Shown piece after piece: positions 49,401-58,107 of a DNA stretch of 64,000 nt. Positions within the stretch are counted from its first letter, which is position 1. Each line of letters begins with the position of its first letter. A program made the translations under genes and the position numbers. This DNA comes from Sipunculus nudus (taxonomy: Eukaryota > Annelida > Sipuncula > Golfingiida > Sipunculidae): contig CM049306.1 in NCBI GenBank assembly GCA_026874595.1, forward strand, positions 27,149,519 to 27,213,518. Direction: 5' to 3'. Under the pieces are notes generated by a model. That model had not been told where the DNA came from, did no database searches, and saw only the letters and a program-made list of their open reading frames with translations.

Positions 49401-52400
49401 CATTGGACATGAAGGTCCATGTGTGGAAAACCTGAAAACATGATTTCAGTGCGAATGTTACCAAGGGGGTCAAGCTGTGGGACCGCTGGTGGTGTTCTCA
49501 TAGCAATGATGCCACTATCATGAGGCGTGACGGCCTGATACAGCAAAAACGGGGGAATCGTCAGGTCCTCAAAGAGTCTTGTGACGCCTTAATATGCAAA
49601 TATCAGGGATTCACCATACAGACTTTACAGGGCTTTAGTGATAAGAGCTGGCACTGAGTTAAGTCTAACAGTACATGGAATCACATTTTTATTTTAAACA
49701 TTTTATTAGTAAACACAAATACTAAAGCCCAGGAAGGGCTACAATGCTGATGGCAAACAATTCATTAAAGAAAGTTTAAAATATGGTAATTTTAGAATTT
49801 TATTTTTTAAAACAATAAAGATCAAGATATATATATACTGTAGATTCAGATAATATTGTGGGCTTAAAATTTCGTGGTTTTTGTACAAAACGCATATCGT
49901 GGGGTATTTGAATTCGTGGAAAGACCATGAATATTATAGAAAATCTTGGTTATTAATATCTTAATGTGCGCAAGGAAGACGAGAACATATGTACACAGAC
50001 AGTACACCTGTGGCTCGACTCAGATACTTATCACACGGTGCGACTGTACTGCGGTCAATTAGGTCAGTGTTGAGCAAACAAGGTTCGCCCGACCCTAACA
50101 AAGGAGTTAACCAGCCGTAACCGACACGTGCCGGACAATACATCGGCTGTTAGTTGTAACACACGATACATCACCTATTAGTTATAACACCCGATCGCTC
50201 CACGTTCACAGAAAAGTTAACCCTCACTTGATCGGAGGAAAAATAAAACGGGACCGTCTACTTGAACGTTTTTACCTTTTTTAATCATGGCGGTAGTCAC
50301 ATGTGACACCTGTAAATCTTAGACGGGGCCGTGAGACATACAAGAGACAAGATTCGTTCGGCATTCAACGTGTCAACTAAAAAAAAAGAAACAGAAATCA
50401 GCACAATGGGTCGACTAGACAGGAATTTTTCTCTTCTGAAAATTTGAGGGGCATAATTTGCATTTGTATTCTGCGACACTTACTTACGCTAACATTTATG
50501 TACAACTATCGGCAATATTCGGAGGAAATACCGTCTATCATACTAATTGCTCATTTTTATGCATGCAACTGCAGTCGGCAGTATTCGGAATAAGTTCTAA
50601 TTACTTTCGCGTCCCCGCGGGAATGCAAATGAGCCAATAAGGAGCCTAAGTCTCGTTTTATCTCTATTGAAAGAAGGTTGAAAAAAGCCGTGCCTCGGTA
50701 GCTGTGGTTACGAACATTGGAACAAGTGTACCGTTCTTGTCGTGTCAGAACTACCGATTTGAGCGATAGAAATGTGACATTGTTCTTGAATATTTTACCC
50801 GAAATGTTGAAAAGAGGAAATGTGGGGATTTGTTTTCTAGTTTAAAGTAAAGTTTGATATTGTTTTATTGTGAACATTTCAGGGGGCCGTGTTTGTGCGA
50901 TATTGGGGGAAATAATGGAATTGACAACAAAATATTTATATTTCACGTATTTTTTATAGTATTACAGGAAATGTAATGCAGTACATTTATTATATGTATC
51001 AATGGCAATCATAAAATAGTAATAAACCATTTTTGTACCTTTACTAAAAAATTCAGCCAGCGATAATAACTAAATATAGATGAAGTCGACCACCAGCTGC
51101 TGTTAAGATAATTTCTGATCTTATGATTTTTTTATCGTGGGAATCATGAATTCGTGGATTAACTTTGTCCACGAAAACCACGAAAATAAAATCCCAACTA
51201 ATATTTCTGAATCTACAGTATGCTTATTATAAATATGAACTCTATTAATACTGTACCAAATCAAGCAACCTCACATTAAGGAGACAGAACAAGGCCTACC
51301 TTCCAGAACCAGTGGTGTTTGGTCTGTACAACTCGGGCTTCCCGGTAATGACCATATTTATCTGGGTATGCTGCATTGTTACATTTTTGTGCGATTGCCC
51401 TGAGAAAAAACAACGTATTATTTTATCAATATACATGACTCCAGTTAGAGTAAGAACAGACAGTCTGAGCTCTTTACTGTTAACTGTATGTGAAAAACCC
51501 TAGGATAACTATATCTTACAGTGAACTAGGGCTGAAAGGAGTACTCGAGTACTCGAGTCCGGGTAATACTTACAGAGTACTCGAGACCAAGATTTGCACT
51601 CGAGTACTCTTGTATGTACATGCATATATGTATTTTAATGCAAATTTTAGGACAGTCTGTAGGATTATTTATCCATTGTTGTAGCCAGGCGTAGGGCTCT
51701 AAACACATGTTGTTATGACATATATCTATTCCTTCGTTGCAATAAAGTTAAGCACTACCGGTAAGTCAAATTTATGCATATTTTGCATCGGTAAACAGAT
51801 GTTTGTTTTATCTTCACAGCATTGCCATGGTAACGAGTACTCGAGTCCGAGTCGGGTTATGCCTATCGGGTACTCGAGTCCAAACTTTTGTACCCGTTTC
51901 AGCCCTACAGTGAACAGCACATTTTATTTATATTGGCTTACAATTACACATGACAACTTGTGTATAACCTTGTGTATGACCCAATCCTTGAAACAGTGAA
52001 CAGTCCAGTCCAGTGAATGACCTTAATTAGTTAGTCAAATTAACATCTGGTTCTGCCATCACCATGCAGCACTAGTATGAATCCTGAACTAGGTCAGCTT
52101 TTTTTGGTATTGCTCATAATTCTTTACCTGAATCACTAAATATCTTAGTATGGATGTCATGCTAGATCATGAATTGGGATAACTTTAAAACCTGTCTGTC
52201 TGTGGGTTAAATTTTTTTTGGGATGAATAGGTTTTCAGTCTCAATCCCAACTAGGGAACACAAAGGAGGCTAATTTAAGATTAACTTGAATTTCTTGGCA
52301 ACACAGGTGCCATAGTTTCCCCCAGACAATTAATCCCCCCCTTTAAAAATAGGCCCTATCTGCAGCGGCATATACTGACACTTGGTTTTGACCATGATTC

Positions 52401-54569
52401 CTTCCACTGCGTATGCCCTTATTTAAATATTAAGATTTTGTGTGATTTTTACAATATACGGAAATATTCAAGGTCAAGGCCACTCATAGGAAAGGTCATG
52501 ACCCCAATTTAAATATACATGATCCCATAACTAATATCTATGGTTATGCATAATAGGAGGGAAATCTGTCCATTTGTTTTTTTACCTATATTTAATTAAA
52601 CTGTCAAGTGGCAATAGAGGGGTATCAAACAGCACAAAAACAAGAAAAAGGACAGTAGTTGGCCCCACCTGTCTTATGCATAAGACAAACCTATCCAAGA
52701 TCTTTGGTCAATATGATATTTTGACCAATACATGCATACCTTATTGAAATAATTATGATTTTGTGTGATTTTCCCCATATATGGCAATATTCAAGGCAAG
52801 GCCACTCTCATAGGAAAGGTCATGACCCAAATTTAAATGTACATCATCCAATAACCGATATCTATGTATATGCATAATATGAAAGAAATCTATCCATTAG
52901 TTTTTGACTTATAATGCTCAATATACTGTCAAATTGCAATGATGGGGGTAAAATGGCATGAAAACAAGAAAAGGATAATATGTGGCACCACCAGTTTCTG
53001 GTACATGACAACACTATCCAAGATCTTCTGTATTAGGCATCCTCTCCCCCATATCTATGCACATGTCAAATTTGGTAAAGATCTGTGAAATATTTTTTAA
53101 GGTATCTCCCCTGAAAGAAATTTCTGCAGCGATGGGGGAGGTGGCCGACCATGCCTAAACCATAGTATTCCGATTTTGTCTAGGGGTACAATGAAATTAC
53201 AGTTGAAATGCAGGTATGCTAAGCTTGGCTTGAACCTGTCTGAGCAGGCAATAGCATGACATGGGGGCTGTACCTAGCTATACATAGTCAAATTTAATGA
53301 GAACCAAACTGTTTATGAGTTCAAATGATCTTCCTGAATTTAAGTTAGGATCAAGTACTTTTCCACATAGATACAACAGAAGTGAAAGTCTTTTAAAGTC
53401 AGAGAAACTCTCTTGAGAAAAAGAATGCCTAAACTATATCCATATATGACACACCTCACTTTAAATGACAAAATGTATAGGTAGGGAAACACACTTCAAG
53501 GAATGACAACTTACGCATTCTTTTTTATATCCCTGGGACAATCATTCGGATGCTTTCCAGGAAATTCATTTGGATACAGCTGCATTGAATATGGATAGAA
53601 GATTTGCATCACCTGCAAATTAAAATGTTTTAAATGAGAACACACCAAGCTGTGATAATAATTGTAAACCTGAATATATGTGATTGAATGACCTGTGAAA
53701 ATATAAACTGAAGATTCCTGTTTATGATCATGATCCAAATGACTGTGATGAATATTAACCTATACAGAAAAGATCAGGGGTTTATTATTGCTATTCATTG
53801 CAATTAATATTAAAATATTCCCATAAAAAATTTATCTCAAACACTGATTCATAACTCTCTAAAATGAAGAATACAAGATTTTTTTTTCATTTTGTTACAA
53901 AGAGACTGATCACGATTGATTCTGTGAAACTTTCAACAATTTTTTTTTCAAATTTTGTTTGCATTTCAATTAATCTTATTTTCAATAGATACTCACCCTA
54001 CAAAAATCTACTGTGTCTACAACTGCATTAATATCCTGTGAGTAGAAATCATGGCTGAATATGAGCAATACATTTTCAATATCTCTAGCATGTCTCAAGG
54101 AGTCCAGCAAATAGTGCAAGTAGTCCACACGATCATGTACTTGTATGACCACCACAATGCTATCCTCGTTTAGTTTGTCACCGAACTTGTCTTTGTTAAT
54201 TACGACTTGCCGTCTATTGAGGATATACATGGTTTCATTGATTGATGAGGCGTTGATCTGAGTGATGAGATCCTGAATGACATGACGATGTACTTGTGTA
54301 TGGTTGTGATTGTGGATGTAACTGTTAAGTAAGGAACTTTTACTGGTGTACAACATAGATAAGTTATTTCTGTGGCTGATTGGTCGGAGATCCTGCCACA
54401 AATTTTTGCCGGGGACATCAATGTCTCTGTCATTGTTAGATGGTCCCCCATGAAGATCAGGCGGCTCTTGATGAAACAATAGGGACATATTTACAAATAT
54501 AAGACCCACTATGATCGCACAGAAAAATGTTTTGACTAGTCTCTTTGGTGTTGGTCTCATGGTGAACAT
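31237..54569 (-). CDS. MGAT2: Alpha-1,6-mannosyl-glycoprotein 2-beta-N-acetylglucosaminyltransferase (GnT-II), seven coding exons
   Basis: The family enzyme sits in the Golgi and adds GlcNAc in beta-1,2 linkage to the alpha-1,6-arm mannose of N-glycans, the step that turns hybrid into complex glycans (CAZy GT16). Coding exons on the minus strand are 54569-53997, 53612-53515, 51399-51300, 48269-48139, 44426-44261, 41855-41731 and 31450-31237. They sum to 1407 bases, or 468 residues; the human protein is 447. Residues 1-12 are cytosolic and basic, 13-32 form the signal anchor, and an S/N-rich stem with several N-x-S/T sites follows. The catalytic domain starts near residue 139 with IQVHDR, then FSHDF, QLYPNEFPG, KHHWFWK, the metal-site IEEDHYLAPD (EED at 279-281), KHNMGMALTR, DDYNWDW, GTCGVHHKGKNC and GGWADIRDH. 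Every junction has GT/AG sites in a consistent phase. Two in-frame ATGs start the protein (54569 and 54560); the second has the better ACC context. The introns carry many transposons. Confidence 0.95.
31540..32253 (+). repeat. Dispersed repeat unit, left part
   Basis: Begins with a variant of the edge module (gacccatgggtgatgacacacag). It continues with units sharing ctcaggatgtcaagttagaag and ttattctg.ggagg, and is interrupted at 32254 by TIR element B. It resumes after 33555. Confidence 0.65.
32254..33555 (+). mobile_element. pogo/Tigger-like non-autonomous TIR element (B)
   Basis: TA at 32254-32255 is followed by cagtgaaaactggtctaacg; the right end is cctgtctaaagcgg in reverse, ending ttcactg before TA at 33554-33555. 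The ends with cagtgaaa and a TA duplication are typical of pogo/Tigger elements. A partner copy in opposite orientation lies at 36931-38104. Only a fragment of coding sequence may remain: a minus-strand open stretch at about 33120-33025 followed by an AATAAA. Confidence 0.85.
33556..33760 (+). repeat. Dispersed repeat unit, right part
   Basis: Continues the unit broken by element B (cttctaagacccatagctcag, then gttatgatttgtgccctgttaac) and ends at an edge module variant acaagggacctatgggtc (33731-33748). Confidence 0.65.
33761..35127 (+). repeat. Composite repeat fragments related to 9.96-12.2 kb
   Basis: 33925-34320 parallels 9975-10530 (aacaaggcctacaggcctaatgcg, then the 108-120-base units). 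34320-34850 carries several ctgacctg..ctggctgcactgagtgaac units, like 10540-10800. 34850-35110 parallels 11900-12130. No coding capacity. Confidence 0.65.
35128..36690 (+). repeat. Non-coding composite repeat, copy 2 (expanded)
   Basis: Direct copy of 1-1190, here longer because a unit of 177-178 bases occurs three times. The starts of the shared ttatcaacatctaagg lie at 35541, 35718 and 35896. The copy ends with a ggacgatgg tail and cgcataagctcacaggttcac (36668-36688). Confidence 0.85.
36691..36930. other. AT-rich spacer
   Basis: Short AT-rich stretch between the composite repeat and TIR element C, with no recognisable content. Confidence 0.4.
36931..38104 (-). mobile_element. pogo/Tigger-like non-autonomous TIR element (C)
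   Basis: An inverted relative of element B with the same ends (TA then cagtgaaacctttctgaagcgg on the left; gtctaacggacacctcac in reverse on the right, ending at TA 38103-38104). Relative to B it lacks an internal segment of about 120 bases corresponding to B 32985-33122. B and C are separated by about 3.4 kb in MGAT2 intron 6. Confidence 0.85.
38105..38729. other. AT-rich spacer in MGAT2 intron 6
   Basis: No gene or clear repeat seen. An open frame at 38519-38935 runs from this AT-rich DNA into a repeat and has no recognisable domain. Confidence 0.4.
38730..40610 (+). repeat. Two-unit dispersed repeat, second copy, with a MITE inside
   Basis: Matches 7170-8690: aagctgcctgg block near 38760, then two units (38940-39860 and 39960-40610) with gatcagtggttttgatattagg and cgaaggaacaaagtcc. 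It is interrupted by a small TIR element at 39359-39708 and ends at the hairpin 40576-40606 with a cggacggatgg tail before it. Confidence 0.75.
39359..39708. mobile_element. PIF/Harbinger-type MITE with TAA target duplication
   Basis: Terminal inverted repeats of about 34 bases start ggccaaaaaaaa and reach ggttctcaggca; the right end is the reverse (tgcctgagaacc to ggcc). TAA flanks both sides (39356-39358 and 39709-39711). The matching places in sister repeats at 7750 and 40371 read tgtaacaatgg without the insertion, which shows the empty site directly. A 3-bp TAA duplication is the mark of PIF/Harbinger elements. Confidence 0.85.
40611..41000 (+). repeat. Dispersed repeat unit with hairpin end
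   Basis: A unit of the family at 27.8-28.8 kb (gttgttcagatacttgagc; catggacctctctggatg). It ends in a cggccggccggacg tail and a hairpin end at 40965-40995. Confidence 0.7.
41001..41430. other. Intron sequence, nothing recognised
   Basis: AT-rich, with a short TA run at 41318-41330. No repeat relationship noticed. Confidence 0.4.
41431..41730 (+). repeat. Dispersed 150-base-unit repeat, fragment
   Basis: Carries the blocks gtgaccttgacctttga, ggttcttcctctatggg and ggcttaaaatgcatccacaa that recur at 42360-42595, 43444-43910 and 56700-56990. Confidence 0.65.
41731..41855 (-). CDS. MGAT2: MGAT2 coding exon 6
   Basis: 125 bases after a TTTTTGTAG acceptor. It encodes FCYFDDYNWDWSLQYIG and SPRIFHIGT; the DDYNWDW block is the most conserved part of the family. 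It ends two bases into a Cys codon before GTAGGT. It is too short to stand out as an open frame. Confidence 0.95.
41856..42359. other. Intron sequence, nothing recognised
   Basis: AT-rich DNA between exon 6 and the next repeat block; no feature supported. Confidence 0.4.
42360..42595 (+). repeat. 150-base-unit repeat, left of a hAT insertion
   Basis: A unit with ctgtgacctcaaacttgatag, ttcttcatcc and gaagtgggtcctgtg. It is cut at 42596 by the hAT MITE and resumes at 43444. Confidence 0.7.
42596..43443. mobile_element. hAT-type MITE with exact 8-bp target duplication (G)
   Basis: The flanks are identical: gtcctgtg at 42588-42595 and 43444-43451. The ends are inverted copies (tagtgttggaaca and, in reverse, tagggttgggaca). 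The subterminal parts are rich in cgcgatat palindromes (42650-42672; 43353-43363). Length is 848 bases and no transposase frame is visible. An 8-bp duplication and a TAG(G/T)GTTG-type end suit hAT elements. Confidence 0.85.
43444..43910 (+). repeat. 150-base-unit repeat, right of the hAT insertion
   Basis: At least three units of about 150 bases. Each contains gtgaccttgacctttga, ctcaaaa..gatagggttctt, gaaagatgaaaggttttgg and ggcttagaatcggtccac. Confidence 0.7.
43911..45239. other. Intron sequence around MGAT2 exon 5
   Basis: Apart from exon 5 (44261-44426) and three atacttac..ttgtatactt words near 44180-44260, no feature is supported. Confidence 0.4.
44261..44426 (-). CDS. MGAT2: MGAT2 coding exon 5
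   Basis: 166 bases after a CATTCAG acceptor. It encodes SCQDCSIMTIGGYD through VKHNMGMALTRDVWDKI and ends in phase 0 before GTAAGT. Confidence 0.95.
45340..46115 (+). repeat. Tandem repeat, 120-base theme in 256-base higher units
   Basis: Blocks such as catatctcgggaaccgtttga, ttttgcatgtgtat and ggtggcgccacctgca recur about every 120 bases. The longer unit repeats at 256 bases: catagctctttatcatacgc starts at 45641 and 45897. It is related to the 108-120-base units at 2.0-2.7 kb by the shared gccacct..cat-type boxes. Confidence 0.75.
46324..46843. mobile_element. Nested-hairpin MITE built from cgagat/aaaatc words
   Basis: The ends are inverted copies: gtcagagacgagattg at 46337 and, in reverse, gtcagagattttaaattcg from 46841. 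The left arm (46337-46455) and right arm (46724-46843) correspond in opposite orientation. Within the left arm there is a perfect 20-base inverted repeat, 46384-46403 with 46431-46450. The interior keeps repeating ggcgag(a/t)tt(a)aaaatc.gcct words. It sits between a TA run (46320-46335) and a CA run (46842-46860). No coding capacity. Confidence 0.7.
46868..47963. mobile_element. pogo/Tigger-like non-autonomous TIR element (D)
   Basis: The left end ctgtgaaacctcgttgtgtc and the right end (in reverse, cagtgaaacctcgttgtgtt) are inverted copies. The right-hand TA is lost or shifted into a TA-rich flank. The interior repeats the gtgtcgaa word (46890, 46985, 47000, 47905) and holds a tctctctc run (47659-47684). 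No transposase frame is recognised. Confidence 0.7.
48016..48065 (+). mobile_element. Single TIR-like end of a pogo/Tigger relative
   Basis: cagggaaacctctccttttcag with a following ggcacc resembles the ends of elements B-D, but no matching right end was found nearby. A similar single end is at 56136-56175 (gcggaacctctctttac). Confidence 0.35.
48139..48269 (-). CDS. MGAT2: MGAT2 coding exon 4
   Basis: 131 bases after a GTTTTTAG acceptor. It carries the metal-site motif LLIEEDHYLAPDF and ends two bases into an Arg codon before GTGAGG. Confidence 0.95.
48270..49835. other. Intron 3 sequence, nothing firm
   Basis: Contains a weak inverted pair (cagtccatgaac at 48699 and catggactg ending at 48846) and otherwise unrecognised sequence. 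Open frames such as 49171-49473 have no recognisable domain. Confidence 0.4.
49836..51220. mobile_element. Non-autonomous TIR element with TA target site (E)
   Basis: TA at 49836-49837 then ctgtagattcagataatatt; in reverse from TA at 51219-51220, ctgtagattcagaaatatta. The similarity runs on through a ttcgtggtttt..gtaca/gaca block, giving an imperfect TIR of more than 60 bases. The interior (1.38 kb) has higher GC around 49960-50230 but no recognisable transposase. It lies in MGAT2 intron 3, just downstream of exon 3. Confidence 0.8.
51300..51399 (-). CDS. MGAT2: MGAT2 coding exon 3
   Basis: 100 bases after a TTTTTTCTCAG acceptor. It encodes YGHYREARVVQTKHHWFWK, the counterpart of the vertebrate FGHYREAKFSQTKHHWWWK segment, and ends in phase 0 before GTAGGC. 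Confidence 0.95.
51527..51907. mobile_element. hAT-type MITE with exact 8-bp target duplication (F)
   Basis: The flanks are identical: cagtgaac at 51519-51526 and at 51908-51915. The ends are tagggctgaaagg and, in reverse, tagggctgaaacg. Both subterminal regions repeat the palindrome gtactcgag (51540-51611 and 51836-51881). Length is 381 bases, with no coding capacity. It lies in MGAT2 intron 2. Confidence 0.9.
51916..53120 (+). repeat. Intron 2 sequence with two 323-base repeat units
   Basis: The block gattttgtgtgattttt..caaggccactc..taggaaaggtcatgacc starts at 52434 and again at 52757, a spacing of 323 bases. Both units end near a gaaaacaagaaaaggataa word. 51916-52420 holds nothing recognised. 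Confidence 0.6.
53121..53514. other. Intron 2 remainder, nothing recognised
   Basis: No repeat or coding signal identified upstream of exon 2's donor on this side. Confidence 0.35.
53515..53612 (-). CDS. MGAT2: MGAT2 coding exon 2
   Basis: 98 bases after a TTTGCAG acceptor. It encodes VMQIFYPYSMQLYPNEFPG and the CPRD motif and ends in a split Ala codon before a GTAAGT donor. Confidence 0.95.
53997..54569 (-). CDS. MGAT2: MGAT2 coding exon 1
   Basis: Residues 1-191: cytosolic tail, signal anchor, stem and the first part of the catalytic domain, ending VDFCR. The donor is GTGAGT at 53996-53991 and the exon ends in phase 0. The open frame runs only four more codons into the intron. Confidence 0.93.
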
Positions 54570-54659
54570 CTGCTCAATTCCTAGGTCATCCTTCAGTTTT
54601 AAGATTCAATCATTCTTGTATTCTTGTTCTCAGTTTCTTCACAGTAGTGTCTTCATAAC
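54570..54659 (-). other. MGAT2: MGAT2 5' UTR part of the first coding exon
   Basis: A strong pyrimidine tract and acceptor (TTTCTTTCTTTACTAAG) ends at 54660 on the minus strand, 91 bases upstream of the first ATG. It implies that the coding exon begins at 54659 with a short untranslated leader, and that at least one non-coding exon lies farther right. Confidence 0.55.
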
Positions 54660-56699
54660 CTTAGTAAAGAAAGAAAATAGACTTTTAGACTTTTAGTATA
54701 TAAACACTCTCAGGTATTTGCATCTTTTCCATGATTTTACAAAATCACATAAATTTCCAACAAAGATAATTCCCCTTTTTTCTTCATAAAAACAAACAAA
54801 ATCCCTTGTGCATATATAATATATGAAAGTATAATTTCTAAACTATTTTCTTGTTGCATTATACATCATTTGGAAGGCTGAAAGACTGCCAAGATAGCTA
54901 CTGATGTTGAGCTATATTAAAGGATTTTATGTAAACAAAGAGTACTGGTTTATATCTCAAATAAACAGGTCTTATTTATAGCTTTTTATTTCATATACAC
55001 CTTTAATACAGCCAGAAAGAACTGATGATATGCTAACTGAAATATGCATGACTGCAGTGTTTTGCTGACAATGAGTCATTTGATGGCATTGTCAGTTTTT
55101 AAACGGCACCATATGCATTAGGGTATGGGACCATTTCTTATCAACTGTGCTGGTAGTTGTCAGGTGCCTAATCAGCATTTCTTTCAGAAAATGATCCATG
55201 ACAGACAAATCACTTTCTAAACAACTTAAGCCAAGTGAGGAATACTGCTTCCTTAGTTTTAACAGAGACATGTACTGTTGACAGTGTCATGGTCAGATTG
55301 ATCAGTTATGTGATAAAAGTCGCAAGTAATAACTTGATTCCAAATTCCTGTCACATTTAAGTTTTATTTTACATAAAACAGTTGCCTTTTGGCATGATGC
55401 TGCACCTTATCAGATTCAGCAGAACTATCAGACTTCACTGCCACAGAACCAGTAAATATTCCAAAGAATAGGCAAATACGAAATACAACATCCAGTAAAT
55501 GGGTCAGAAACAGGCTGCATCTTATAAACATGGTTATGTGTTATTCTACCAGAACTGTGGCTCTAAATAGGGATGCAGATTATCTAAGGTAGTAGATTAT
55601 CTCTAGTGAAAGATTGTACCTGCACATTTATAAATTCTTATCAGAGTGTGAAAATAAATCAATTGATATATTTCTACCTGTAGACAGGTTCATCTTCACA
55701 TGCACATACACACCCAGATTCACTTGTCCTTGTCTGGCAAACACTTCTTATTCAGTAACAAAAAACCTCCATTTGGACTACCTGATTTGGGATACGTTTT
55801 TTATAGATCCCCCCTCCCCCCCCCCCCTCCCTGGGTTGAAGAGAGTGGAAGGGGAAAATGACCCTTAGACATACATACATCTCAAAAATGGCATTTCACC
55901 ATTTTATAGACTAAGTACAATGCTACATGGCGCCATCTTTAGTTGTGCAGCATTAATGTTCAGACGTGTTTGGGAAATTGTGCATTTGTGTGCAACACTG
56001 GTTAATGAACTGAGGAAAATGGTCATAAGGAAACATATAATGTATATGAAGAATATAACAAGCAGCAAAACCAAGATATTTGCTTAATACTGCTTATATC
56101 AACATATGGTTTGATGAAGCATAATGGATGGCAGAGCGGAACCTCTCTTTACAAGCACCTCTCTACTAAGGGCACCCCCTATTTACTGCCACTTACAGGC
56201 AATCCCTTGAAAAATTTACTATTTATTATCATATTTACAGGAAGAGCGACAGGCGAGTCCAGGGCAAACGTGAAAACTCTGCAGTTCTTTGATCTCTAGA
56301 GGCCAGCCCATCAACCATTTAAAGCTTGTGCAGTGTGCTTGGGCCAAGCAGCTTGGCTTTAGTAGCTTCCCTGACATGCAGTGAGGGGTGCTGGAGTTAG
56401 CCACTTGGGTACTAGGTGTGAAAATTATGGGCATAATGGCACATTTCGTATATTTGTAATTGACGTGGCTTACACATATGTCGTAGAAAAATCAGTAAAA
56501 CAATTATGCTTATTTTTCTTAGATAAATTATACCAATGATAAAATATTAATATATTATCCATAGTAAGGTATAGTAAAAGCCTATTAGGCTGTTAACCCA
56601 TATTTTTTAGAACACTAGGGACCCATGGGTCTTGACACTCAGTTAAATTTGTCTATTAGGATAGGTTTAGGAGCTTTTTTCAAAATATGGGTTGTGTGA
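54660..56699. other. Probable MGAT2 first intron, left part
   Basis: No gene supported. It holds a C-rich run broken by single T at 55809-55830, a single TIR-like end at 56136-56175, and the edge palindrome gacccatgggtc at 56620-56631. Confidence 0.4.
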
Positions 56700-56995
56700 T
56701 CAGTTTGAAGCCAACTTGACTGCCCAAACTAGAGTTATCATCCATAAACTAATTTGTGAATGGATGGACCCTGTGATCTTGACCTTTGACCCAAAAATCA
56801 AAAGGAACCTTCCCCTATTGGCAGGTGTGCCACGAGGAAGAAGGAAGGTTTTAGATGAAAAGTTTGGCTTAAAATGCATCCACAATCTCTCTAAATATGT
56901 GGGTCCTGTGATCTTGACCTTCGACCTCATGACCCAAAAAACCAACAGAGTTCTTGCATTAGAGTGGTAAAATCTCCTTATTTATAAAGGTTAAA
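56700..56995 (+). repeat. 150-base-unit repeat, two units
   Basis: Two units sharing gatggaccctgtgatcttgacctttgac, aaggttttagatgaaaagtttggct and atgcatccacaa, as at 41.4 and 43.4-43.9 kb. Both strands are open for about 80-90 codons, but the pattern is that of the repeat. Confidence 0.65.
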
Positions 56996-57877
56996 AATAT
57001 ACCCAAATGCACTAAAAGGAGCCAAACAGAACATAACTATTAAAATCAATATCCATAATACAGTCATCCATGCATATTACACATGAGAATGAGTTCATGT
57101 TGTTAAATGGCCAAGTATATTTCCCACTTGATTGTCCTTCTTAGATAACAGAACCACTCTAAGTCTACTGGTCTAAGTCTAAGTCAACCCTGGCATTAAC
57201 TGGCATACATATACACAACACATATAAAACAATTCATAATTATGACTCATTTGTGAGAAAAGGGATATGTTCAAATAAGCTTTCAAGGATGTTTTTCAGG
57301 TGTGACAGGATCAAAGTTATAGTGGTTGTCTTTATTGGACTGTTACCACTGTTATCAAGAGGAATGATATTTTGTTTGATAAAGGGTAATATGTGATAAA
57401 AGAATACTGGATAAAACTTTTTGCAATAACTTCAAGATGATATTTAAAATATAGTTTACCCACATGTGCTTTCAAGTATTTATATTTTGTGTCAAAACAA
57501 TATTTCAGCAAATGTTTCAAGGCCTGATACTACAAACATATATGTGCAATGTTCATATATGATGATGACAGCCAGTTTTGACATTCCATAAGAGAAAAGT
57601 ACATAAATTTTAATGTTATGTAATGATATATTATCATTAGTGTAGCTATCATGCACTTATATATATATGAGAACAAGACTAGATATATTTTGTTTGCAGT
57701 TTTTCCTTTAATAAATTTAACTAGTTGACCTTTCTAATTCTAGCATGACTGATACTTTAAGTGAACCATACCTCTATATATTATATTTTTGAAAGTAATT
57801 GAATGTAATTTAATCATTACTTTAAAAAAATTAAGTTATTTGTAATTGTAATAGGGATTTTTGAAAAGGAATTGTAA

Positions 57878-57878
<1 letters not shown>
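56996..57878. other. AT-rich spacer
   Basis: No feature recognised. Confidence 0.4.

Positions 57879-57921
<43 letters not shown>
57879..57921. repeat. (TA)n microsatellite
   Basis: About 42 bases of TA dinucleotides just left of the minisatellite into which the MULE element appears to be inserted. Confidence 0.95.
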
Positions 57922-57923
<2 letters not shown>

Positions 57924-58014
57924 AATTCATGTGTGGTTTCTCAGGCTCTCTTATATTATGTATGGATGACCATATTATGGATAGAATTTCTGAACATTTA
58001 TGTTCTGTTTGACT

Positions 58015-58077
58015 AGGTCTGTTGGGGTCTTTCTTAATGCAGTTGGGGTCATTCCTAGTCCTGTTGGGGTTATTTTC
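58015..58077 (+). repeat. gttggggtcatt minisatellite, left flank of the MULE
   Basis: Three units of about 25-27 bases with a ctgttggggtcattcctag core. Matching units in the same orientation lie beyond the right end of the MULE at 63322-63385, so the array belongs to the target site and not to the transposon. Confidence 0.7.
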
Positions 58078-58107
58078 CATTTTTTATAATTAGACAACTG
58101 ATATATA

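Noticed and set aside
54200-54451. 83-codon minus-strand frame
   Set aside because: Out-of-frame shadow of MGAT2 exon 1.
56692-56970. Open frames of 80-90 codons on both strands
   Set aside because: Both follow the 150-base repeat units, and the sister units at 43.4-43.9 kb do not preserve either frame.
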